This document shows, piece by piece, positions 18,454 to 26,592 of a stretch of 64,000 nucleotides of DNA; position 1 is the stretch's first letter; each line of letters starts with the position of its first letter. Both the position numbers and the translations under genes were made by a program. The stretch is from contig CAWKHA010000004.1 of the NCBI GenBank assembly GCA_963849365.1, positions 1,550,001 to 1,614,000 of the forward strand, read 5' to 3'. The DNA comes from CAVQCJ01 sp963849365. Its GTDB lineage: Bacteria; Actinomycetota; Actinomycetes; Prado026. The notes beneath the pieces were generated by a model that saw only the letters and a list, made by a program, of their open reading frames with translations, did not search any database and was not told the DNA's origin.

Positions 18454-19008
18454 ATGATGGAGATCCGTGGCGGTGGGCTCGACGATTTGCAGGCGGCCGC
18501 GGCGCTGCCCCGGTGGCCGGAGGGGTTGTCGGCGGAGGCTCGGGTCGAGCTGGCCAGTGAGGAGGGCGCGATTCGTGACCGGTTCACTGTCTACTGCTAT
18601 GCCTTCGACAACCAGGATCTCGAAACCGTCATGGGCTTCTTCGCCGACGACTGCGTCATCACCAACCCGCGCGGCACGGTATCCGGCCACGCCGCGATCC
18701 GCGTGAACTATCAGGTGTTGTTCGGCTACTGGTCGATGATCCGGCAGCTGTGGGGCAACGTCCTGGTGCGCTTCCGCTCTCCCACCGAGGCGTACCTCGC
18801 GGCGTATCACTCCGCGATCCTCGTCTCGGCCGATCAGACGCTGGCCGGGATGGGCACCGATCTGTGGCGGCTCAAGAAATTCGACGGCCATTGGAAGATC
18901 GTCGAGCGGTGGATCACCGATGACGTCGATCATTTGATCTCGCTGCACCGAGGCGTCGTGGAGGACCCGGACAAGGTAGACGAGCTGCGGCGCGCGGCCG
19001 CCAAGTGA
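18454..19008 (+). CDS. NTF2/SnoaL-like protein, copy 1
   Basis: A 184-residue protein of the nuclear transport factor 2 cone fold. After an N-terminal helix (DLQAAAALPRWPEG) comes IRDRFTVYCYAFDNQDLETV, then GFFADDCVITNPRGTVSGHA and ends with WKIVERWITDDVD, the usual order in SnoaL-like proteins. ATGATG at 18454 follows GGGGTGAGGTGA. Two relatives (29784-30284 and 51539-52123) lie in the same island, each under its own operator or next to one. Such proteins are hydratases, isomerases or small-ligand binders; the reaction here is unknown. Confidence 0.85.
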   Translation: MMEIRGGGLDDLQAAAALPRWPEGLSAEARVELASEEGAIRDRFTVYCYAFDNQDLETVMGFFADDCVITNPRGTVSGHAAIRVNYQVLFGYWSMIRQLWGNVLVRFRSPTEAYLAAYHSAILVSADQTLAGMGTDLWRLKKFDGHWKIVERWITDDVDHLISLHRGVVEDPDKVDELRRAAAK

Positions 19009-19054
19009 CCCGTATCGGATCGGCACAGCAAGGTACAGCGAGAGGGTGAGGTGG

Positions 19055-19807
19055 TTGGCAGACAATACTTCCAAGGCCCTGGACCGTGCGCCGATCCGGG
19101 TGCTGATCGCCGGTCCGGATGGGTAGATGGGCCGCGCGATGAGTGAAGGCCTGCCGACACAGCCGGGTATCGCCGTGGTCGGGGGAATACGGCGCAACGA
19201 CCAGGACGTCGAGCAGAAGCTGGCCGAGGCGGATGTGCTGCTCGACTTCACCCACGCCGAATCCGCGCCGGGCCTGATGCTCGCGGCGATCGACGCCGGC
19301 GTGCGGCCGGTGAGCGGCACCAGCGGCCTGCCGGAAGCGGCTCTCGACGCAGTGGACAAGGCAGCGCGGGACCGCGGCATCGGGGCAATCTGGGCGGCCA
19401 ATTTCAGCCTCGGCGCGGTGCTCATGGGCCAGATGGCGCGGCTCGCAGCGCGGCACATCCACGCCGTCGAGATCATCGAGGGACACCCGTCGCGCAAGGC
19501 CGATGCGCCGTCCGGCACCGCGCTGGCCATCGCCCGGGACATCAGGCGAGCCCACGGCTCGGACCTCACCGACAAGCCGGTGCGCACGCCGCTGCTTGAC
19601 GGCATCCGCGGTGCCGTCGAGGGCGGGGTGCGGTTGCACAGCGTGCGTCATCCGGTGAACACGATGATCTCGTGGCACCAGATCATCTTCACTTCCGACG
19701 ACGGCGTGCGGGATGGACGCGCTGGAGTTGCGGGGCCGAGCGTGGCTGGCCACCGCGGAGGGCGCCGTCCCGTCCGTGGAGGTGCTGGCGTTGTCCGCCG
19801 GACCTGA
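19055..19807 (+). pseudogene. dihydrodipicolinate reductase (DapB)-like, nonsense and frameshift
   Basis: TTG 19055 behind GAGGGTGAGG opens LADNTSKALDRAPIRVLIAG, the DapB Rossmann start, but an amber TAG at 19124-19126 interrupts the glycine motif (GPDG-stop-MGRAM). Beyond it DapB homology is clear: DVLLDFTHAESAPGLML, GTSGLPEAA, and IIEGHPSRKADAPSGTALA with the catalytic Lys. The end, WHQIIFTSDDGVRD, should continue with the conserved C-terminus but diverges, so the last 35 or so residues are lost. A protein starting at ATG 19127 would lack the nucleotide-binding strand. It was probably a catabolic DapB-like reductase. Confidence 0.8.
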
Positions 19808-20262
19808 CGGTCACCGCGGCGGATCAGCCAGGGCCAGAGCCGTAGCCGCAGCCGACGCACGCCCGCCCATCGCGCCGCTGGCCGCCGAAGGGCCTCCCGG
19901 CACGTTCGCTTGGTGGGGCTCGTCGCGAACGCGAACAGCTCGCTGACCGCTCGGGTGACGTGGCCAGCAGAAGGTCCAGGTCGGATCCGAACGGGCGGAT
20001 GAGCCAGCGACACATCCGGGGGGTAGGCCACCGCGGAGTCGGCGCACAGCCGACCGCCGGCAACCTCACGGGCAACAAGGCCCGGAACCGAGGACACCGT
20101 GACGCGCTCCCTTGAGACCCGAGTCGCCAAGCTTGGCTTCCCGAGCCCCATGACCGCATTCTCCTCAGCGCACTTCGCCGCTGCGACACGAGCCCGCGGG
20201 TAGAGAAGCGTTCAACAGGATGCTGGCGACGACACCTCGGTCCTGCACCGGCGCGGCACCAC
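19808..20262. other. degenerate sequence between two pseudogenes
   Basis: Six-frame inspection shows several short open frames but none resembling a known protein. Base composition is like the surroundings. It probably holds scrambled ends of the DapB and adenosine deaminase genes. Confidence 0.5.
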
Positions 20263-20600
20263 TCCGCCGTTTGCATGCAGTCCTCGACAGGGAAACCGCG
20301 AACGTGGTCGATGATGAAGCGCATCTCCACCCCCCAGTTCGCTCGAGCCACGCCAGCACCCTCCGCGATGGCAGTCATCACCTCATCAACAGGCATCCCC
20401 TTGAACCGAAGATGTGTGCCAGCGGTGAAGGTCACCTCGGCGTAACGCACACCGTTTGCCGATAGGTCCTCTCCGAGCTGCTCAGTATCTAGCTTGAAGG
20501 CCTCGGGCCTCGCCAGGGCGTAAGTGGTCTCGCCGTACAGCTCCATGAGTGCTCGAAGCTTGAGAACCTGAAGTACTCGCGGACGCCAGCTAGTGCCGTG
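20263..20600 (-). pseudogene. adenosine deaminase-like remnant
   Basis: The minus strand encodes LYGETTYALARPEAFKLDTE and then VRYAEVTFTAGTHLRFKG, VEMRFIIDHVRGFPVEDCMQ, the middle of an adenosine deaminase/adenine deaminase. Just upstream, in another frame, GVREYFRFSSFEHS is the preceding piece, so a one- or two-base loss lies near 20546. The N-terminal metal-binding HxH part is missing, replaced by a transposase fragment. The C-terminal two thirds diverge after EWCRAG. Confidence 0.75.
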
Positions 20601-20860
20601 TCAGGCAACGTTTGCCTTCTTGATGATCTCGGTGAGTGAAACTGGGCTTCGATCCGGTTCAGCCAGGACGCGTAGAACGGGACGTAGGCCAGCTCGAGGT
20701 TGTTCGCCGCGGCCCAGTCCCCGACCCGGGTGTCCGTGGCGGTGGAACGGTGGCGGCTCCAGTTGTCCAGGACGATTGCGATCCGCACTCCGGGTGGGTG
20801 CTGGCGTGGGAGACGCGCTGCCGCTGAGCCAAATGCACCGAAGTGTCACATTGCGCGTGC
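20601..20860 (-). mobile_element. IS630-family transposase remnant
   Basis: The frame reads QHPPGVRIAIVLDNWSRH, DTRVGDWAAANNLELAYVPF and YASWLNRIEAQF, the C-terminal DDE region of IS630-type transposases with the Asp and Glu residues. After EAQF about 40 residues are deleted and the frame ends in EIIKKANVA, the usual IS630 C-terminus. The N-terminal half and inverted repeats are not recognisable. It is inserted at the broken 5' side of the adenosine deaminase remnant. Confidence 0.75.
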
Positions 20861-20941
20861 GCTCCCGACCGAGGGACTCGATACGGCCGGATCGATGTCG
20901 TTGCCGCGTCGGACAGCGTGGCTCCTTGACATCAAAATGCA

Positions 20942-20958
20942 ATATCGTGATGAGACAT
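20942..20958. promoter_or_regulatory. island operator 2
   Basis: ATATC-GTGATGA-GACAT; the flanks extend it to CAATATC and GACATTG. It lies 30 bases before the truncated aldo/keto reductase start and 137 bases before the racemase gene. Confidence 0.65.
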
Positions 20959-20988
20959 TGCCGGTGATCTCGATCTGGATGGCGATCG

Positions 20989-21066
20989 ATGCAACAGCGC
21001 GAGTTGCGGTCGGGTGCCCCGCATGCCGGTGTAGTGGGACTCGGCTGCATGGGCATGTCTTTCGGC
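20989..21066 (+). pseudogene. N-terminal stub of an aldo/keto reductase
   Basis: ATG 20989 opens MQQRELRSGAPHAGVVGLGC followed by MGMSFGY, the exact opening of AKR proteins (GLGCMGMS). Homology stops after 26 codons, where the racemase ribosome site begins, so a deletion joined this start to the next gene. It retains its own operator and promoter. A full-length AKR is at 43452-44432. Confidence 0.7.
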
Positions 21067-21095
21067 TATCCGTGTCTGCGTGGAGAGGACTCAGC

Positions 21096-21845
21096 ATGGC
21101 GAAGCTCACTGGAGGCCGCACCCTTTACGGTCATGCGCTTGGTGTGATCATGCTTGACACCGTGTTTCCGCGAGTGCCCGGCGACGTCGGCAACGCCCTC
21201 ACCTGGCCGTTTCCGGTGCGATACCGGATCGTGCCCGGCGCGCGCGTTGCCCAGGTCATCGGGCCGGAGCCGGATTTCTCGCTGCTCGAACCACTGCTGG
21301 ATGCTGCGCGTGAGCTCGAGGCCGACGGCGTGCGAGCGATCACGACCAGTTGCGGGCTGCTGGCGATGTTCCAGCGCGAAATGGCCGCTGCGGTTTCGGT
21401 TCCGGTCCTCACGTCGGCGCTCTTGCAGATGCCCCTGGTGGCGCAGCTGATCCGGCCCGACCAGGCGATCGGCGTCCTTACTGCCCGCGTAAGTGAACTC
21501 ACCGCACGGCATTTTGCCTATGCCGGGTGGTCGGTTGACCAAGTGCCGGTGCGGGTGGGCGAGGTCGCGCCGGATGCGCTGCTCCACACCGTATACACCG
21601 ACGACGCCGCCGTGGCCGACATTGAGGCGCTCGAAGCCGAACTGGTCGACGCCGCGAGGCACCTTGTGCACGAGCACCCCGACGTCGGAGTGCTCCTGCT
21701 GGAGTGCACCAATTTCGTTCCGTTCAGCCAGGCGATTCGCGCCGCCACGGGCCGTCCCGTGTTCGACCTCTTCACGCTGGTCATGCAGATCTACAACGCG
21801 ACCGCCGGTCACGATTTCACCCGCCGCGGACCCGCCGATCTTTGA
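21096..21845 (+). CDS. aspartate/glutamate racemase-family protein, copy 1
   Basis: A 249-residue member of the Asp/Glu/hydantoin racemase superfamily, which uses two Cys residues as acid and base at a carbon alpha to a carboxylate. These are Cys in AITTSCGLLAMF (near residue 88) and in LLLECTNFVPFSQ (near 207). GVIMLDTVFPRVPGDVGN is the subgroup start. GGAGAGGAC precedes ATG 21096. Two paralogues (37139-37930 and 56433-57218) are in the island. It could be an amino-acid or hydantoin racemase, or a maleate-isomerase-like enzyme. Next to a class IV aminotransferase, an amino-acid racemase is the simplest reading. Confidence 0.85.
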   Translation: MAKLTGGRTLYGHALGVIMLDTVFPRVPGDVGNALTWPFPVRYRIVPGARVAQVIGPEPDFSLLEPLLDAARELEADGVRAITTSCGLLAMFQREMAAAVSVPVLTSALLQMPLVAQLIRPDQAIGVLTARVSELTARHFAYAGWSVDQVPVRVGEVAPDALLHTVYTDDAAVADIEALEAELVDAARHLVHEHPDVGVLLLECTNFVPFSQAIRAATGRPVFDLFTLVMQIYNATAGHDFTRRGPADL

Positions 21846-21857
21846 TACCGAACGGCG

Positions 21858-21874
21858 ATACCGTGTTACGATAT
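21858..21874. promoter_or_regulatory. island operator 3 overlapping a -10 element
   Basis: ATACC-GTGTTAC-GATAT. TACGAT at 21867-21872 lies 6 bases before ATG 21879, the spacing of a leaderless promoter, so a bound repressor would cover the -10 region. Confidence 0.8.
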
Positions 21875-21878
21875 TGTG

Positions 21879-22829
21879 ATGGGCTCCACGTTCAGCTGGA
21901 TGGACGGACGGCTCGTACCGGAGGCAGACGCTGCGCTCCCGGTCACGAGCGAGGCGGTATTGCGTGGGGCGACCGTCTTCGAGGGCGTCCGCGCATATCA
22001 AGGTGACGACGGTGAGCTGCTCCTCTTCCGGCTCGGTGATCACCTCGACCGGTTGTTCGAGACATCGATGAAGTTCCTGCGGATGCGCCTCGCGTACGGG
22101 CGGGACGAACTCACCGAGGCCATCTTCACGCTGCTCGAGGCGAACGCAATCGCGGCCGACGCGTACATCCGTGTCAACATCTACCTGGGCGAGCCGCTGG
22201 CGTATGGCGACGCGGACACACCCACCGGCGCATTCATCCTCGCCGAAGAAGGCTTCAAGCCGGCGCCGTCGTCGATGCGAGTCACGCTCAGTCCGTGGCG
22301 GCGCATGAGCGATCTGATGCTGCCGCCGCGCGTGAAGTCGAGCGCCAACTACCTGAACAGCCGGATCGCGATGCTAGACGCGCGGCGCAAGGGCTTCGAC
22401 ACTGCGGTGCTGCTCAACGAGCGTGGCAAGGTGTCCGAGGGCCCGGCCATGAATGTGTTCATGGTCCGGTCCGGCCGGCTGATCACGCCGCGTGCTACGG
22501 ACGGCATTCTCGAAGGCATCACCCGTGCGACCGTCATCGAGATCGCAGCGCGAGAGTTAGGCATTCCGGTCGACGAGCGGGAGATCGACCCGACCGAGCT
22601 GTACCTCGCGAACGAGATGTTCCTGTGCGGCACAGCGTTCGAGATCGCCCCGGTCAGCGAGGTTGACGGCTACGACATCGGCAACGGCCAGGCCGGACCG
22701 ATCACCGCCAGCCTCCAGGAGTGCTACGCCGAGTACGTTCGCGGTCGACGCGTTGCCCCCGACGGGTGGGTCACCCCAGTCGTCCGTGGCCGGCGGATCT
22801 TCCCGGCGCACCCGGCTAAGAACTCCTGA
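21879..22829 (+). CDS. class IV aminotransferase (branched-chain/D-amino-acid type)
   Basis: A 316-residue PLP enzyme of fold type IV. LRGATVFEGVRAYQGDDGEL is the start typical of branched-chain aminotransferases; PPRVKSSANYLNSRIAMLDA carries the Schiff-base Lys, and FDTAVLLNERGKVSEGPAMN and GILEGITRATVIEIA bind the cofactor. It transfers amino groups between a 2-oxo acid and an amino acid, D or L depending on subgroup. It lies 33 bases after the racemase but has its own operator and apparently a leaderless start; GTG 21876 is in frame directly upstream. It converges with the hydroxyacid dehydrogenase 3 bases on. Confidence 0.9.
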   Translation: MGSTFSWMDGRLVPEADAALPVTSEAVLRGATVFEGVRAYQGDDGELLLFRLGDHLDRLFETSMKFLRMRLAYGRDELTEAIFTLLEANAIAADAYIRVNIYLGEPLAYGDADTPTGAFILAEEGFKPAPSSMRVTLSPWRRMSDLMLPPRVKSSANYLNSRIAMLDARRKGFDTAVLLNERGKVSEGPAMNVFMVRSGRLITPRATDGILEGITRATVIEIAARELGIPVDEREIDPTELYLANEMFLCGTAFEIAPVSEVDGYDIGNGQAGPITASLQECYAEYVRGRRVAPDGWVTPVVRGRRIFPAHPAKNS

Positions 22830-22832
22830 CTG

Positions 22833-23822
22833 TCAACCGCTCGCCACCCTGTCGTACGCCTCGAGCGCGGTGCGCAGAACGCGCGTCCAGTACGCCCTCT
22901 CCGAGCCGGCTGCAAGGTGTGGCGTGATGATCACGTTGTCACCGGCGAGGGCAAGCAGAGGGTGCTCCTTCGGCAGCGGCTCATAGTGGAAGACGTCCAA
23001 CGCAGCGCCGGCGATCTGGCCCTCGCGCAGCGCCGCGACGAGCGCGTCCTCGTCGAGGATCCGACCGCGCGAGGTGTTTATCAGGAACGCTGAGTTCTTC
23101 ACCATCGCAAATTCCCGGGCGCCGAACTGGCCTTCGTTGCCGCCGGGCCCTTCCTGCAGGCGATGGTGCAGCGTGATGAAATCGCATTCCCGAATGAGGT
23201 CGTCGAACTCGCGCCACTCGAGATGCAGTCGCTCTTCATCGGCTTCCGGCAGTCGGTGGCGCTGCGTGTACCGCAGCCGCGCACCGAACGGCGCCAGCAT
23301 CTGGGCCACCGATGAGCCGATCGCACCGACGCCAATGATGCCGACGACCTTCTCGAACAGGAACCCGGAACTCTGCAGCTGCGTCCAGTTGTAGACGTAC
23401 CGCGCCTGGGTGGTCAGCGCCGGTTCGTCGCGGCCCGGTGCCCAAGGGTGCTCGGTTGCCGTCCGTGCGAGGGCGAGCAGGTTCCGCGCCAGCGCGAGGA
23501 TCATCGTGACGGCGTATTCCGCGACAACATGGTGTCCCTGCTGCCTCTCTGTGGACAACCGGACAATCTGGACGTCGTCGAGGCCGCTCGGGATGTCATC
23601 GGTGTTCGTGGTGGCGATCAGCCGAAGGCTCGGGCGGGCCCGCCTGACCACGCCGGCCTCGAGCGGTCTGTCGACCGCGAGGATCACCGCTGCGTCATCC
23701 GGCTCGTCGGCGAGCACCCACCCCTCGGGCAGCGCGGCCTGCAAGGCGGCAACCGCCTCCGTTGCGAACGTACTTTCCGCGAGCAGCGGATGGAGCCGGT
23801 GAGCTGCGTCCGAGTCCTGCAC
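22833..23822 (-). CDS. D-2-hydroxyacid dehydrogenase, copy 1
   Basis: A 329-residue NAD-dependent reductase of 2-oxo acids to D-2-hydroxy acids. The Rossmann motif is VVGIIGVGAIGSSVAQMLAP. The catalytic triad is visible as INTSRGRILDE (Arg region), ALDVFHYEPLPKEHP (Glu) and VIITPHLAAGSERAYW (His). The N-terminal substrate domain is poorly conserved. GTG 23820-23822, preceded by GGGTAGGTGG, is chosen over a TTG at 23870. A close relative is at 31761-32747, and a third survives as a tail at 30317-30410. An operator lies 70 bases upstream. Confidence 0.9.
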   Translation of the reverse strand: MQDSDAAHRLHPLLAESTFATEAVAALQAALPEGWVLADEPDDAAVILAVDRPLEAGVVRRARPSLRLIATTNTDDIPSGLDDVQIVRLSTERQQGHHVVAEYAVTMILALARNLLALARTATEHPWAPGRDEPALTTQARYVYNWTQLQSSGFLFEKVVGIIGVGAIGSSVAQMLAPFGARLRYTQRHRLPEADEERLHLEWREFDDLIRECDFITLHHRLQEGPGGNEGQFGAREFAMVKNSAFLINTSRGRILDEDALVAALREGQIAGAALDVFHYEPLPKEHPLLALAGDNVIITPHLAAGSERAYWTRVLRTALEAYDRVASG

Positions 23823-23891
23823 GACTTGCCACCTACCCTTCGTCTCGCACCCGGAGTCTAGATGTCGCAAACCGATATTGCCTGAATGCTA

Positions 23892-23908
23892 GTATCGGAA
23901 TACGATAC
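23892..23908. promoter_or_regulatory. island operator 4 (perfect dyad)
   Basis: GTATC-GGAATAC-GATAC, between the hydroxyacid dehydrogenase (minus) and a truncated start at 23931 (plus). Another half-site (CGATATT) is 18 bases to the left. Confidence 0.85.
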
Positions 23909-23930
23909 CGATGAGGAGTCAGGAGCGTTG

Positions 23931-24002
23931 ATGGCGCAGTACACCGACGACCGGCGACTGGGTCATGTGCAGCAACGACGGCACGGGTCGGGCCCTTGTT
24001 GA
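23931..24002 (+). pseudogene. truncated gene start behind operator 4
   Basis: ATG 23931 has a good ribosome site (GAGGAGTCAGGAG) and opens MAQYTDDRRLGHV, but stops after 23 codons in unrelated sequence. Together with the operator it looks like the head of a regulated gene cut off by a deletion. The original product is not recognisable. Confidence 0.45.
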
Positions 24003-24411
24003 TCCTGGTGTTGGCCTGAGGTCATGCTCGGCCTGGTCCGCGCCTGGATGCCCCGCAGCAGCGCCGCAACCTCGCCGAGCACACACTCCTGCAACGCGTC
24101 CGTGGCGGAGTCCCCGCCCGGCTCAACGTCGACGGTCAGGCGGATGTTCATCAGCAGCCGACGGATGAAGTCGGCCCACTCGGGGGCCAGTTCACCCTCG
24201 TCATCGACCTGCCGCTTCAGAAGCTGGAGCATCAGGAGCTGCTCCTCGAACAGCTTGCGGCGCCGCTCTAGTCCGCCTCGCGCCTGGCGACGCAGCGACC
24301 TGCGAACCGCTCGCACCTTCCATCCAGAGGTCCAACAACGTCCGCAAGTCGGCGCGGTTACTCCGTCATGGATGCTGATGACGACTACGCCGGGTTCACT
24401 GAGAGGTCTCC
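24003..24411. other. region with a possible hypothetical gene fragment
   Basis: On the minus strand, about 24030-24290, one frame reads RKLFEEQLLMLQLLKRQVDD and then ELAPEWADFIRRLLMNIRL, helical and protein-like, and continues to ALQECVLGEVAALLRG. The ends of the frame do not look natural, and no family is recognised. It is probably a fragment of a helical protein. The promoter of the next gene should be in the last 60 bases, but no island dyad is seen there. Confidence 0.35.
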
Positions 24412-25299
24412 ATGACAGAGCTGCACGGGGTCCTGACCGCACTCGCCACGCCGTTCGGGCCGGACGGGGCCATCGACACCACGCTGCTGGGCAGGCTGGT
24501 CGACCGCAGCATCGACGGCGGGGTGCACGGCGTGGTCGCGTGCGGGTCGACGGGTGAGTTCGCGGCGATGACGAGCGCGGAGCGCCGCCTGGTGGTCGAG
24601 ACGGTGGTCGACCACGTGGGTGGTCGCGTACCCGTCGTGGCGCAGACCGGCGCGACGAGCACCGCGGAGGCCATCGAGCTGTCGCGGCATGCGCAGGGCG
24701 CCGGGGCCTCGGTCGTCATGGTGGTCGCGCCGTACTACGAGCCGCTCACCCTGGACGAGACGCTCGACTACCTGCGTGCCGTCGCCGACGCAGTCCAGAT
24801 CCCGGTCATGCTCTACAACCTGCCCTCGGCGACCGGCGTCAACCTCGCGCCGGATACTGTCGGGCAGCTCGCGCGCGAGGTCGAGAACATCCGGTACATC
24901 AAGGACACCAGCGCCGACATGGCCCAGGCGGGCCGGCTCATCCACACGTACGGGGACCTGGTCGGCACCTTCGTCGGCTGGGACAGCCTGCTCCTCGCCG
25001 CGCTCACCGAGGGCGCCGCCGGGGTGATGGCCGGCACCGCCAACGTGATGCCCGCCGAGCTGGTGTCGATCCACGACGCACTCGCTGCCGGGGACCTCGA
25101 CCGGGCGCAGTCGGAGTGGGCGACGATCTACTCGCTGATGGACGCGATCGTTTCCGCGCCATTCATCCCGGCCGTCAAGGCCGCCCTGAACGCGCTCGGG
25201 TTCCCCGCCGGCAGCCCCCGGCCGCCGTTGCACGATCTCGACGGGGCCGCCGCGGCCCGGATCGGCTCACTCGCGGCCGCCCTGCTCCAGCCTGTCTGA
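24412..25299 (+). CDS. dihydrodipicolinate synthase-family aldolase
   Basis: A 295-residue class I aldolase of the DapA/N-acetylneuraminate lyase family, using a Lys Schiff base with a 2-oxo acid. VACGSTGEFAAMTSAE is the substrate carboxylate loop (GSTGE), VMLYNLPSATGVNL holds the catalytic Tyr, and IRYIKDTSADMAQ the Schiff-base Lys. GAGAGGTCTCC precedes ATG 24412. True lysine-pathway DapA is usually elsewhere; in this island a catabolic role (2-oxo acid aldol cleavage or hydratase) is likelier. The DapB-like pseudogene at 19055 may once have been its partner. Confidence 0.88.
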   Translation: MTELHGVLTALATPFGPDGAIDTTLLGRLVDRSIDGGVHGVVACGSTGEFAAMTSAERRLVVETVVDHVGGRVPVVAQTGATSTAEAIELSRHAQGAGASVVMVVAPYYEPLTLDETLDYLRAVADAVQIPVMLYNLPSATGVNLAPDTVGQLAREVENIRYIKDTSADMAQAGRLIHTYGDLVGTFVGWDSLLLAALTEGAAGVMAGTANVMPAELVSIHDALAAGDLDRAQSEWATIYSLMDAIVSAPFIPAVKAALNALGFPAGSPRPPLHDLDGAAAARIGSLAAALLQPV

Positions 25300-25362
25300 T
25301 CCCGCGCAGCAACCGCATCAGCCTCCACCGAACCGGTGGCGCTGGCGAGAGGAGCCGGAGAA

Positions 25363-26543
25363 TTGGAGACCTGGATTCTTGCCGGTCAGTCCGGCATGGA
25401 AGGTCGGGGGTTGCTCCACGACCCGCGGGCGCTACTGGAGCCGGTCGACGGGGTCCGTGCGCTGAACAGCGCCGGCGAGTGGGAGGTCGCAGCCGACCCC
25501 CTGTACCGTATGTGGGAGAGTCTCACTCCCATTCATCGCGTCCTGTCGCGGCGAAGCTCGAACGAAATGAACCGCACTTGCAGCATCTCACCGATGCTGA
25601 GCTGGCCCGCCGCGATCGACTTCACGGCAAGGCCGGCGCGGGACTCAGCGTCGCATTTGGACAAGCGCTCGCCCAGGCCAAGGGCACGCAGATCGGGCTC
25701 ATTCCGGCTGCCCACGGGGGCACTTCGCTGGAAGAGTGGCGCGTAGGGCCGGTGCCCGACGGCGGACAAACCTTGTTCGGGAGTCTGTGGGAGCGAGTCT
25801 TGCGGGCTCGCGCGACCGCCCCGGCGAAGCTCGCTGGAATTCTCTGGTACCAGGGCGAGAGCGATGGCACCCTGGAGGACTCCGCGTCCTATGCGCAGCA
25901 GTTCGACACCTGGGTGAACGACGTCCGGGAGCTGCTCGAAGAGACCCGGCTTCCGGTGTACATCGTTCAACTCAGCCGAATGGTCGCCACGGAGCTCGGC
26001 CCTGGCGTCCCACCCGAAGGCTGGGTTCCGGCCGGCTGGGACGTCGTCCGGGAGGCGCAGCGCACCGCACCGGATCGATTGGCTGACGTCGGGGTGGTTT
26101 CTGCCATCGACCTGGGCCTCGTCGACGATTGCCACGTCGACAGCGCAGGATTGGTTCGGCTCGGACGTCGGCTGGCTCGCCTCGCCCTAAGCGACGGGCG
26201 AGCGCCTCGCGTCGTACGAGTGGAGCGCGGACCCGATGCCGGCAACGGTCTGCACCAGGTCCGTGTCGTCTGCGATGAGGTCGACGGTGGTTGGCGACCG
26301 GCTAGCCATATCACCGGATTCGAAATCCGTGACGCCTCGAATGAGCGGCATCGAGAGGTTGACGTCGTCGACGCCCATCCCGATTGGGATGACCCGCGGA
26401 ACATCAATATCGTTCTCAACAGCGAAGGTGACTTCGATCCACAGATGAGAGTTGGCTACGGTCTGGGCTTCAACCCTCCCTGTACGGCTGTCGACGCTGC
26501 GGATATGGCGATGCCTGCTTTTGCCCCGCAGGCGGTCGCCTGA
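25363..26543 (+). pseudogene. sialate O-acetylesterase-like (SASA) carbohydrate esterase, frameshifted
   Basis: TTG 25363 behind GGAGCCGGAG opens LETWILAGQSGMEGRG, the GDS-like block with the nucleophile Ser. The frame continues to DPLYRMWESLTPIHRVLSRR. Homology then resumes in another frame from about 25555: HLQHLTDAELARRD, GLSVAFGQALAQ, IPAAHGGTSLEEW and GILWYQGESDGT, all typical of the SASA domain, through DDCHVDSAGL with the catalytic Asp/His. So one base has been lost or gained near 25545-25560. If this is a sequencing slip, the gene is intact and encodes about 390 residues. It would remove acetyl groups from a glycan. Confidence 0.8.
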
Positions 26544-26592
26544 AGTAGGAGGAGATCGACCGCCGACGCGACGGACCGCGCTCCTTACCCGT

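Noticed and set aside
19124..19126. TAG in DapB as a recoded codon (pyrrolysine or read-through)
   Set aside because: No pyl genes or stop-context signals are visible, and the same gene has lost its C-terminus by another lesion, so simple decay is likelier.
24412..25299. Assigning this gene as the biosynthetic dapA
   Set aside because: Its neighbours are catabolic and the DapB-like gene is broken; the family includes many aldolases with other substrates.
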